Of a DNA stretch of 64,000 nucleotides, positions 10,860 through 21,862 are shown in pieces (position 1 is the first letter of the stretch; every line of letters begins with the position of its first letter). The notes under the pieces are model-generated. The model did no database searches. It was given only the letters and a program-made list of their open reading frames with translations, and was not told the DNA's origin. The stretch spans positions 1,178,001 to 1,242,000 of the forward strand of contig JABMLP010000015.1 in the NCBI GenBank assembly GCA_013176395.1, in the 5' to 3' direction. Origin of the DNA: Venturia oleaginea. Lineage: Eukaryota; Ascomycota; Dothideomycetes; Venturiales; Venturiaceae. The position numbers were made by a program, and so were the translations under genes.

Positions 10860-12225
10860 TTATTCATCAACCTCGACAGCTCGCGGCTGTCTCTGCTTGA
10901 AGCCTCCACCACCTCGACGGTCCACGTCACCAATCCCGTTCATCTTGCTCTCGATCGCTCTCTCTTCGTGGCCCCTCTGCTGCTCGTAGTTCTCCTTCTC
11001 TTGTCGGATAACCTGTAGCACGCCCTGCAGGCTCGTCCTCCACATCTCCAAACGTGATGAAACCTCGCGCCACTGGTTGTCGCCAAAGACTCGGTACGTG
11101 GATCGATGAATCAAGAATTGTTGGTTCAATTGGGAAAGTTTTCCTTCCACGAGACCGGCTCGGATCACATCAATGACCCACAACTCAACCTCCTCCACCG
11201 GAACCATGAGTGCCTTTGCGATATTTGCGTATGGAAGGGAGCGAGAAGACGAGGCATGTGCGGCTAATGTAGTGAGCGTCAACAAACGCATTTTCCGGTC
11301 CAGCGCCTCCTTATCCAGTCCTTGCTGTTCGAGCCAGCCCTCGTTCTCGTCCTTGAAGTCATTCAACTCTTCAAGCGTATCTGACGTGAATATTTCCAGT
11401 AGCTGATAGAATTGAGGCTCCGGCTCGCGCAGCGCTTGGATTGTGTCGAGGCTGGTGAGATCCTGGAAGTCAAAGTGCGTGGGATGGTTGAGGGCGGCCT
11501 TGAGGGCGCGCAGGGAGAGCTTACGAGCCTCATCGCCGGCGATACCGTCCGCTGGGATGGTACGTAGCGCGCGGAGTAGATATTCGTAGCCCGTGACGAC
11601 CTCACCAGCGCTTTGTGCGGCTTCCGAGAGCTCCAGATACAAGCGTCGCTGGTCCTCCTCGTCGAGCTCCCAGTCCTCCATCCATGTGTCCAGATTCTTC
11701 AATTGTGGCTTAAGTGTTTCGAAGTTTGTGGATGCCTTGATGACGGAGAGGATGGTCATGAAAATGTGGAAGCGGGAGTCATCGTCTGGCGCGACCGTGT
11801 TGAAGACTGTGCTGAGAATGGCCAGGGCAAGACCGGCGCCATTTGCGGGAGAGGAAGAGATTGGCTTCGAGAGGTAGGTACATATTCTCGACAAGAACAT
11901 GCCTGGGCTCGGGGCTTGCCGGACAATGTAGATGAGGAGGTTGTATGCCGAGATGATTTCTGGTGCGAATTAGACATCTGCATTGCTATGAGATCCATAT
12001 AGCACACTTACCCTTCTCCGGCGCCGAGTTCAGTATTGAGGAGGCACCGACGAGCTTCTTGAGGGCATCCTCGATTTTCTTCTCCTGCAAGAGCGAGTTG
12101 ACCTCTGGCTGGATGGGTCCTTCCACATTCTGCTTTTGTCGCAGGTCGTCAATGTAGATGGCAAGTTCGTCGGCGAGTTCTTCTATGGTGCCCTCAATGA
12201 GGAGCGCTCTATTCGGGGACGGCAT
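10860..12225 (-). CDS. eIF3m: Translation initiation factor eIF3 subunit M
   Basis: Two exons (12012-12225 and 10860-11959) with a 52-bp intron whose donor is GTAAGT give a 437-residue protein. The N-terminus is MPSPNRALLIEGTIEE. A helical repeat region follows (EDQRRLYLELSEAAQSAG). The PCI domain lies in the C-terminal third, with its winged-helix part (LPYANIAKALMVPVEEVELW and VIRAGLVEGKLSQLNQQF) and the conserved RVFGDNQW near the end. The tail is charged and Gly-rich (DVDRRGGGGFKQRQ). The family is a core-associated subunit of the eIF3 complex that recruits the 43S preinitiation complex in the cytosol. Length matches fungal eIF3m (about 430-460 residues). It is convergent with nothing and faces away from the A1 transposon region. 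Confidence 0.95.
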
Positions 12226-12736
12226 CGCTGGTGAGGTTGTGGTTTTGGGATGTGTTTGTCCAGGTGGAAGTTCGAATTTCGAAGTTGGGCCCCACTCCGA
12301 TTTTTACTATAAATTTCCAGTGGAGAGGGGTGGGTAAGTGAGCAGGAGAAACACTGCAGCTCTGGCTATTTGCGAATAAAGCTGCTTGCTCTAGCTATAG
12401 AGTCTTTTCTTTAGAAATGTCTGGCTAATAATCTGAACAATCGAGTTGTCTTGAATGCAGTGGCCGTCACTTTCAGTATACTTTGAATTCTTTTACCACA
12501 ATCGTATCAATTTGTTGAAGAACAAGGCTGTGAGAAGTTTGATATACTTTATACAATTGCTAACTCTGATGTACTGAGGAAAGTGTCGGCTTCATGGAGG
12601 AATGTAGAGAATATCGCCATCCCCAGAACTCGAGGCATTGAGGCTCAAAGGGACTCGAAGCAAGCAAGAGCTCATGAGTCGATTGCAGGCTCAAGCAGCT
12701 TCATGTTTGACACACACTATCCTCGGGAAAAATCTA
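12226..12736. other. Intergenic between eIF3m start and UMP kinase end
   Basis: This 511-bp stretch holds the promoter of the minus-strand eIF3m gene and the 3' flank of the minus-strand UMP kinase gene. No further gene or repeat is supported. Confidence 0.5.
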
Positions 12737-13527
<791 letters not shown>

Positions 13528-13579
13528 TTAGCGTGAAGTGATTCCGTGGAGTTGCGAGAAGAGATACGCATAGACATAC

Positions 13580-13901
13580 AGAATGGTCGTGACGAGAGTG
13601 TCTTGTCGCCCCTAGGTCCGTTACCCGCACGCTGCTTGACCATATAATCAAATAGCAAGGTTCCGCCGACAAAGATGGCAGCCAACTGAGGCCAGATGCA
13701 AATTGTTTTCCTTGGTGGGGGAGGCGGTCTGGATGATGGACGTGAAGGAGTCTCAGTGGAGTCCCTTTGCGCGGATGGCTGGTCCCAATGCTTTTTCGAG
13801 GTGGAGAAGAATCTCGGAGCAGCACGCACTGTACACCCAGGGAATGAAGCAAGAGGCGTGTTCAGGTGCCTGGCAGCCTTCAAAGCGGTGATAATGGCCA
13901 T
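13580..13901 (-). other. Upstream exon with mitochondrial-like presequence, unresolved joining
   Basis: An open frame from an ATG at 13901 reads MAIITALKAARHLNTP, then RAAPRFFSTSKKHW, typical of a mitochondrial presequence. It continues with a proline-rich linker and a hydrophobic segment (LAAIFVGGTLLFDYMV). It ends at a good donor (GTATGT at 13579-13574), followed by an acceptor CTAATCTAG at 13523. Splicing these gives a 57-bp intron, but the continuation into the UMP kinase start is one base out of frame. Either another splice choice exists, or this exon is damaged, or it acts as an upstream frame. Confidence 0.45.
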
Positions 13902-13921
13902 GTAAAAGTAATGCAGCAGGT

Positions 13922-13956
13922 GGTGCGGGTGCGGGTGCGGGTGCGGGTGCAGGTGC
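13922..13956. repeat. GCGGGT hexamer microsatellite
   Basis: The sequence GGTGCGGGTGCGGGTGC continues as about five hexamer units on the plus strand, just upstream of the presequence exon of the UMP kinase locus. It is short and may vary between strains. Confidence 0.75.
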
Positions 13957-15656
13957 AACAGCCGAAGCGACGACGACGACTCGCAGGGCAAAGAAGATGG
14001 GGTCTCGCATGATTCATAGAGCCCTATCTATTCTCGACCTAGGACTTCAACCTCACTTCTATCATTCACTCACTGGCATTGCGCCAAAAGGAAGACACGG
14101 GGTTGTGTCTCACAGGTCCTTGTCACTCTTCCACGGCTCGCCCTTCTCTTCCGATCTCCAGCCATTCCAGCATGATCATTTGATCACCAAACTCAAGCTA
14201 CACTTAAGATGGTATATTGCAGACTGCATAGTAGATTGCTATCTCCGCCCATCCAGCCCGGCCGCCCATCACTAATCTCAGTATGCCTAATCCGCTGGCT
14301 TCTTCGAGGGACTATCGGTCAAGCCCCGCTGTCCCGGGGTGCAGTATTCACCCCCGTCCAAATATAATACATGCCATTCTAAATAAGCTTATGCCAGATT
14401 TCATAACTGAACCGTTCATCTAAGACTCCCCATGCGCATTGCACACCGGAGTCTTGAGTTCACACCCTGATCAGCCAATAGGATCCCTGGATCTCGTATA
14501 TACCTAGTAGTAATCCTGCGCAATTGAAAATGCTGCGCTGTACTTGCGAAACCAGTCATCTATCTCTCGGGATAGCCACCGATTGATTCTCAATCTGCAC
14601 TTTCGCAACTAATGTCGTTTTGGCAGTATCTCAATCGCGCATATACTTGCTCGATAAGGAACGAATCTACGTCGGGCACGAGGAATAGATGGATAGCCTT
14701 ACTTTGGTAAGCGGCACGAGTGATGAAGGAAATTCTACGGGGCGCTTGATTTGAAGACGCTTCGCTTCTACGCTCCAATCCTTTGGAGAGTGTACGCCAT
14801 GATGCCTAAACGACAATATGTCTATTGCCGTTTCGGCATCAACGAAGATACATGTGGACATTTTCCCTTAGAACTTACTTCACTACTAAGTTCTAAGAGC
14901 TCGCCCGCAGTCCTGATCTCCGCCCTACCAGTCTAGGCAACGTTCATGCTCCATTTATTTACATGAGATTTACCTACGGTTAAGTTGCTCTTGGTATAGA
15001 ATGATTACTACCAAAGTGTGAGAATTAATTGATCTACGTGTGTCGGCCTGGTCTCGCTATGCGGTAGAAGTGCCCGAAAAGGAAAAGATTTGATTCTTCA
15101 AAAATTACAGATTTGTCGTCGTTGACGCAGAAACCACAGTATCCGTGTGACGCAGACCGCACTCAGGAGAATACTTAACAGGCCAAATGATGCCTTCTTG
15201 CTCTGGAGCAAATTTCGACGCTGTCTCTGGAGCAAATGTCGATGCTGTTAGCAACACTGCGATACGGGTCTCATCGTCATGACGGGTAAGCAAAGTCACG
15301 CTGCATCCTATTCAGACTCCACCGAAAGGAGCAGATATAACATCAAGTAATATATATTAAGAACAAGACTTACTATGAGGCGGAAAACCGGGCCACCTAC
15401 CTATTCCCCCTACTGCTTCCTACGGACTCAGCACCTAGCACTAGAAATTATGAAACCTAACGTTCGGGGGATGCGAATTTCACAATCGGGCTGGCGCAGC
15501 ATGTTAATAGCATAGATAGTGATCATTCATCCAATATCGTCACTCGAAGACGGATTGATTGGTACCAGACTGTGTGTACAGTGCCTATAAACTCTACTCC
15601 GCCTGGCTAGGTATTGTTTCAATCGTTTCATCTTGCTCTTTCAATTCTCTTTTACA
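13957..15656. other. Intergenic, 1.7 kb
   Basis: This is a long gap between the UMP kinase locus and the FAD oxidase gene. I see short open frames only, none with a domain, signal peptide or convincing introns. No tRNA-like T-arm is recognised. The last 200 bp should include the FAD oxidase promoter. Confidence 0.45.
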
Positions 15657-17743
15657 ATGGCGCCTTCTTTGCTACACTCTTTATCCCTTCTTCTTGTCGC
15701 TGCGCAGACTGGTCTGGCTGTGCCAACCGTTGCTACTCAATCAGCATGCACTGAAATCAAATCTGTCATACTCGGGAAACTCTTTGTGAAGGGCGATGCG
15801 GCTTACACAAAGGAAAACAAAGACTGGTGGAACTCTGGGCTTGCTGATATGGCTCCTGCTTGCATTGCCATGCCTTCAACAGCTCAAGATGTGTCAAAAA
15901 TAGTCACGCTATTGAATAAGCACAAAGACGTTCCGTTTGCCATCAAATCTGGTGGACACGACCCAAACCGCGGCCACTCCAGCGTCAAGGAGGGCGTGCT
16001 GATTGCCTTGAGAAACATTGCTGGCGTTGAACTGGACAGAGCAAAGAGCGTAGCCTACCTCAAACCAGGAGGCCATTGGAAAGATATAATCAAGCCACTG
16101 GACGATCAGGGTTACACAGTAGTCTCCGGGAGATTGGGTATGTATTCCATCGTTTGAGTATGATCAAAGACCTGACCGTCGCTAGGTGTTGTCGGTATAG
16201 GAGGCTTTCTCGCACAGGGGGGACTTTCATACCTGAGTGCTCAGCATGGCATGGCTGCAGATGTAGGACACAAGACATCGTCTACAAAAGCTGCACAGGT
16301 TGCTGATATCTTCAGAACATTCTAGAGTACGAAATCGTGCTTTCCAACGGCACCATCGCCAACATCAAGCAAAGTGAACGACCTGACCTTGTACAAGCAA
16401 TGCGGGGAGGCGGAGATCAATTCGGTTCGCATTCCATGCTTTGGCGCTGATCCCTTCTGACGAGTTCCAGGCATAATTACTCGATACACACTCCGAGCGT
16501 ACAAAATCGGAAAGGTAAGCGCTCCAGCGATTGATAGGGAGATAGCAGTGCTGAAAAAAGCAGTGTTGGGGAGGAGCTCGTATCTATATGGGTAATCGTG
16601 AGCAACTCTACGATGCCCTTCATGAATTTATCGGAAACAACTACAAGGACCCAAAGGCAGCTGTTATCTTCACTGGTGAGTTACTATCCATGCCCAGCTT
16701 AGTACCTAGTTGATTCTAGTGATCTAGTCAGTGGAGGGCTTCCATCCGTGGACTCGTCAAAAGGTTCGCTCTTTAGCTCGCTTGGTGGCCTCATTGGGAC
16801 ACCTGGCTCAGGCATGTTTACAAATGGGGCTAAGCCTTCCGTCGCCCCAAACTCAGCAGGCTCCACTATCTTGTCTGCAATGTCTTCTATCATGAAAAGT
16901 GGCAAGACTGGAATGGCTGCTTCGAGAGCTCTTGAGAACTCTCCTCTGTCAAGGCGATTTGCCATGAACAACGCCGAGCAGATCCAGGCTGCATCCGCCA
17001 ACTCATCCTCCATATATATGCTCATGTTCAACTACGATGGTCCGACACCTCCAAAAGGCGCTTACGGGAAATTGGAGAAAATCAAGCCCACCATTGATTA
17101 CACCAAAACGCAGCCATACTCTTCTGTCATCAGTATGAGTGATACCGCCATGGATTATCTCTCTATGCACACTTCCTTCAGAGTAAGCAATTTCGCTGCC
17201 CATTAGCCGCTACCCGAACTAACAACATCTTGCCAGAGCATTTCGCTACCATACTTGACTAACAATCCTGGATACTACATCGAAATTGAAGATATCTGGA
17301 ACAAAATCTCCCAATCATACATTAAGCGCGCCAAGGGTACTATCACTGCCACGATAGCTTACCAACCATTCCCACGATCGATTGGAGAAGCTTCGGAGAA
17401 ACGAGGTGGCAACGCTATGGGTCTCTCTGCCAACGACAAGGACAGATTCATTCTGGAGATCGCCGGCATCTACAATAAGAGCGAGGACGATAATCTCGTT
17501 CAAGCCATGGGTAAAGAGTTCACCGATGTTTTGTACAAGAAGCTCAATACGATGACTCAGTCCAAGGCAGTAGTGAGCTTTGAGACTTATAACCCTTTGT
17601 TCATGAATGACGCTGGAGCAGATCAGGATGTCATGGCTACTTACAAGGAAAGTAAAAAGTTTATGGAGTTGCAAATGGCGGTTGACCCAGCAGGACTTTG
17701 GGCCAAGCGGGCTGGAGGATACAAGTACGCTCACAATCACTAA
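15657..17743 (+). CDS. Secreted FAD-linked oxidase (berberine-bridge-like)
   Basis: Seven exons (15657-16137, 16186-16262, 16316-16424, 16471-16514, 16564-16675, 16728-17182, 17237-17743) join in frame to 594 residues. The six introns are 46-54 bp. Residues 1-22 are a signal peptide (MAPSLLHSLSLLLVAAQTG). The FAD_binding_4 domain follows, with SGGHDPNRGHSS carrying the histidine that usually binds FAD covalently, and GVVGIGGFLAQGGLSYLS. The substrate domain contains MRGGGDQFGIITRYT and FNYDGPTPP. The usual C-terminal BBE segment with a conserved NP near the end is replaced by DPAGLWAKRAGGYKYAHNH. Such enzymes oxidise sugars or secondary metabolites outside the cell. Residues about 276-365 are a Ser/Gly/Ala-rich stretch absent from typical relatives (usually about 500 residues). 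Substrate unknown. The next feature downstream is transposon A2. Confidence 0.88.
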
Positions 17744-17993
17744 AAGCGGCGGAGCGAAAGATTCTCGGTTGGCATAGATCGCAGCGCGATACTTCATTTT
17801 TTGTATATACCTCAACATAAAATCCCACTGAATAGAACTTATCTTAAGTGTTTCACTCTGACATCAAGCGTGTCTTCATCTGTTAGTGTCGCATGGTATA
17901 AGGAAAAGACGTCGTAAAAACGTAAACAATAAAGACTGTAATGGGATGATAGGAGACCTCCCGGGTTACGTAGTCGAGATTATTTAACATATA

Positions 17994-19452
17994 ACGTATT
18001 CCACCATCGAGCGGGTCAACCCATCGAGCGGGTCAACCCATCGAGCGGGTCAACCCATCGAGCGGGTCAAAAAGGCTTGGCACGACCAACTTATGTTACG
18101 ACTCTTCAATTTAATCGCTATCAACAATAGATTCTAAGTCCGTCGTGCTGCTATCTGATTCAGAAGATATCTTGATATCTTTTTTACAGGTTCGCGCATT
18201 ATGCCCAGCTGCGCCGCAGTTCCTACAGCGCCGGTGAGTTGGTCGGGCTGTTTCTTGACCACCACTACCACGAGCCTTCTTTGATCCCTGAGGCGCTATA
18301 GACGCCTCTGCAGCTACCTGCGCTGCTGCAGTCCCATACTCAATAGTACCACCTTGCTGGATCCACTTCCTTTTGCGCCATTTTCGGTTCGTTGTTACTG
18401 CTAATTGCTCTTCAAGCTCGCGGTTACGCGCAACAAGCAGAGCGTTTTGGTGTAGCATCAATTCAGCGCCCTTAACAAGCTGGGAAAAGCCTGCCTGCGC
18501 AGTAACTGGTGACCGAGTAAAAGACTCGCTTACGAGCTTGGATTGGGATCCAAATTCATAAGTATTACTTGGAGTCTTGGACTGCCACGGCGTTTCTGGG
18601 AGATGGGTTTCTGGCGGGGTTCGTAGCCGTACTTCAAGGCGATCCAACACCACCTGCGCGTCGATAGGGACTAGCCCTACTGCCTCAAAGGCCTTTTGAC
18701 AGTTCTCTTTCGTAAACACGTCGAAAAACGCGTCTTTGAAGGCAGGGAGAAAGCTTTCCTTGTTGATATGGTACACGCGTCGGCGTGCCAAGTCCCGGAC
18801 ACGTTGGGAGTACTTGCGCTTCAACGGCGAGAAGCAGACCACGTCAAGGGGCTGGAGTATATGCGACGAGTGCGATGGCATGCAGAGGGTTATAATCTTG
18901 TTTTCGAGGCAGTAGTCCTTGAAATCCTGGCTGAGATGGCTCTCATGGCCGTCCAAAATAAGCAGCCTGTATCCTATCCTTAGCTCGATTGAAGGCCATC
19001 TTGAGTTCATCTGAGCGCGTTATGAACCTCTCAGCCCAGTTTTTCCCTACTGGCCTCTCCACCGCGTACACCCAGTAGTTTATCCGCCATATCTGCTACC
19101 TCACACAGCCGGGGCGCGAATCCTCGCGAATCGAGGTCGAGGACGTATTGGACAATTGTCTGCTCTTCAGTCGTAGTGAGCTTGTGTCGGGCGTTGCGAG
19201 TATCTAGGCGATACGTAATTCCGTTATATCGCCTAGTTAATAGTGAAGGAGGTATATCAAACGCCTCAGCAGCGCGCCGGAGGCTTCGGAATTGGTGGGT
19301 ATTGTAGGCAGAAAGGGCAAGCTGGATTCTGCCTTCTCTGTTAGATGATTGCGCGTTTTGTTGTTGAGACATATTGTGTTGATAAGGGAGCAGCTGGTCT
19401 TGGCATAAACTGACCCGCTCGATGGGTTGACCCACTCGATGGTGGAATACGT
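17994..19452 (-). mobile_element. Fot1/pogo-like DNA transposon, copy A2 (internally deleted)
   Basis: Same family as A1, inverted. TA duplications flank it (17992-17993, 19453-19454) and the tips are ACGTATTCCACCATCGAG. The left end, on the transposase 3' side, has four tandem 17-bp units CCATCGAGCGGGTCAAC (18004-18071). The right end has two. A1 has two on both sides, which explains most of the length difference (1459 against 1425 bp). Apart from the repeat number and a few substitutions, A1 and A2 appear almost identical, including the internal deletion. It lies 250 bp downstream of the FAD oxidase stop codon. Confidence 0.93.
18111..19372 (-). pseudogene. Deleted Fot1-like transposase (copy A2)
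   Basis: This is the same coding structure as A1. An N-terminal helix-turn-helix frame starts at MSQQQNAQSS (19372), is ended by the same one-base insertion, and the same central deletion removes the first catalytic aspartate region. The 3' frame (18111-19010) keeps LILDGHESH, LQPLDVVCF and the CCHC knuckle CRNCGAAGHNARTC. Its protein differs from A1 at about five residues (for example KESF/KEGF, FTKE/FAKE, PTHR/PTQR). Non-functional. Confidence 0.85.
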
Positions 19453-19618
19453 TACTTGGTTTCAACATGATCGTTATCGCTATCGTTTACACGCGTCGCC
19501 CAGACTTCGTGTTTAGGGCGTGTGCGAGACCTGGGTTGGATGTGCTAGGCTTGATAATGTACGCGATTATTTTCAATATGTCGGATTCATGTTGGGGTGT
19601 ACGAATGATTCAAGTATA

Positions 19619-20495
19619 ACGTATTCCACCACCGAGCCGGCCACTTTTCCTTGGCACGACCAACTCATATTACGCCTCTTCAATTTTATCGCTATCAACA
19701 ATAGATTCCAAGTCTGTCGCGCTGCTATCTGATTCAGAAGATATCTCAATATCCTTTTTAGTCGTTCGCGCACCCCCCTACTTGACGCGCCTTTGTATGC
19801 GCGTCAAAGTGCTTCAACCACTTAAGACCAAGCGCATTGTTTGTCCAGCCGTTCTCAGAGACCGAGAGCTTCCAATTCCGTGGTATATCTGCCTCCTCAT
19901 ACCACGCAGAGATATGAACGCGTCCTTTGTAGATAATGAAGGGCGGGGTCGCATACCCAGCGGCGCAGATACTCTGGATAACTGTAACCAACTCGCGATT
20001 GCCTGGCTGGATCAAATTAGGCCGTGTACGGCTTTCAGAAGCTATGACGACCTTCATTGACCCAATAACGCCCATCTGGAAGCCATTCTCGTCAAAGTTG
20101 TGCGTATCTTTGTCGTGGATGCCGTACTTGGCTTTAGGATCTGCAACGAGCTTGAACCACGGGCCGATCATCTCTGGGTCTTCCTGTAGTATTTTCTGCC
20201 TATCCTTGGCTCGATTGAAGGCCATCTTGCATCTTGAGCTCATCTGAGCGCGTTACGAACCTCTCAGCCCAGTTTTTCCCTACTGACTCTCCACCGCGTA
20301 CACCCAGCAGTTTATCCGCCATATCTGCCACGTCACACAGCCGGGGCGCAAATCCTCGCAAATCGAGGTCGAGGATATATTGGACAAGCGTTTGCTCTTC
20401 TGTTGCAGTGAGCTTATGGGAGTTTGGGCGAGTTTGAGATGGAGAGGTAATTCCGCAGAGCCGATCAGAGAGCCTTTGGTGTTTGATGTTAAAAC
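19619..20495 (-). mobile_element. Fot1-like element B, truncated relic
   Basis: The left end shows a TA (19617-19618) followed by ACGTATTCCACCACCGAG, a variant of the A-family tip. The right end is missing: at about 20490-20500 the sequence passes directly into a gypsy-type retroelement. Coding fragments on the minus strand are homologous to the A-family transposase but diverged. One (20200-20514) covers the DNA-binding part (TATEEQTLVQYILDL). Another (19758-20243) carries the central block missing from A1 and A2, including HNFDENGFQMGV (first catalytic Asp), QPGNRELVTVIQSICA and VSENGWTNNALGL. It then has its own deletion, from about VGG to the end of the zinc knuckle region, followed by ISSESDS and the 3' end. 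It is a non-autonomous fossil. Confidence 0.85.
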
Positions 20496-21845
20496 CTGGT
20501 AGTGGTAGTCCCATGGACAGACAGGAGTAAAGGCTTTACTGTCAACGAAACAGAAATTAAGAGGGCTCTAGCAGACGACACGGTGAGACCACAACTTATT
20601 ACCGAAGTAGTACGCTGGTGCAACAGTAACAACATCAAGCAACAGCAATTAGAATTGTACCTCGACATAGTTAAGCAGCTAGCAGCGAAAGGAGCAGACT
20701 TGCTACAGGCCCAAGACTCCAAGATTACCGAGAAGGCAGACGAACTGCGACTGCAGTCAGCAATGCTTGATAGCTCCGACGAGCGTATCAAGGAATTGGA
20801 GGCTCGTCCAACAGTAGGAGAGTTGGCTACAGAAAAGGAAGCGTATACGGTGTTATACGACAAATACGAAGCTCTTACCATCAAATACAATGCGACCCGA
20901 CAGAGTTTGCGACAGAACCTCATATCGGGTGACGACTTGTCCGGATTTGGTTCTCGATTGGAAGGCGGCTTTTCGAAGATCAAACTTCCACACCCTGACC
21001 TATTGACTGACAAATACACTCCTACGGAGTACAAGCATTGGCGCAATGCGATGGAAAACAAGCTGAAGGCAGAGGGCTACGACGACGAGATGTCTGTTGC
21101 CTACTTTATGAATCTTGTAAAGGGACCTAATGCAATAGACGCCCTACTACTCATCAATGCAGCCGACCGTACAATGGACAAGGTATGGAAGGTTACCGCT
21201 GAGCGATTTGCAGACCCGTTTGAGAAGCAGAACGCAAAGAAGGCGTACAAGTCGCTGACTATGAAGCCCTACACCGACTTCCTGAACTTCAAGAATCAAT
21301 TTGAGACCCTTGCGATGCAGTGCAAGGTAAACAAGGACGATTGGAAGGAGGATATCCACAAGAAGCTGTATACCCGCCTCAAGGAAGGTACAGCAGCAGG
21401 AGAAGCCGGCGACCCAGATCTGACCTACGAGAAGCTGTGCTTTAAGGCATCCAACCTTTCCCGAACCTACATCCAGACACAAGAAGAGCGCAAGGCTCTC
21501 GACGCTGCAACTACGGCCAAGAAGAACAGAAATTCGAACGGCAACCGACAGAACTCCTCGAACAACACCGGTGCAGGTACGAGCACGCCTCAAGGGCAGT
21601 CCAGCGGTGGTGGAAACAATGGATTAGGTGGAGGTCGACGGGAGCGAGACCCCGAAAAAGCACGCGCAGCATTCAATCGCTACAAGGACGTAGTATTAAA
21701 CATTGATCAGGCGGTCCAGTTGGCTCAGGAGCGCAAGTGTTTCAAGTGTAAGAAGGAGGGACATTACATGAAGGACTGCCCAGAGGCCTCCATCTCCGCA
21801 ATAGATGGCGCTGGCGGGATTGAGTCAGAACACCCAAAAGCATAG
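20493..21845 (+). pseudogene. Gag (5'-truncated) of the gypsy element
   Basis: The frame is open from 20493, just after a TAA at 20490-20492, but has no start codon near its beginning; the first in-frame ATG is near 20763. It encodes a helical capsid-like region (KLPHPDLLTDKYTPTEYKHW, later FKNQFETLAMQCKVNKDDW), a Gly/Asn-rich linker and a CCHC zinc knuckle CFKCKKEGHYMKDC before the TAG at 21845. This is the packaging protein of the retroelement. The missing N-terminus follows from the truncation. Confidence 0.85.
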
Positions 21846-21862
21846 ACCTGGTAAAAGTCACT

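Noticed and set aside
18004..18071. Four 17-bp tandem units as a possible CRISPR array or microsatellite
   Set aside because: The units are contiguous without spacers and sit exactly inside a transposon end, and the genome is eukaryotic.
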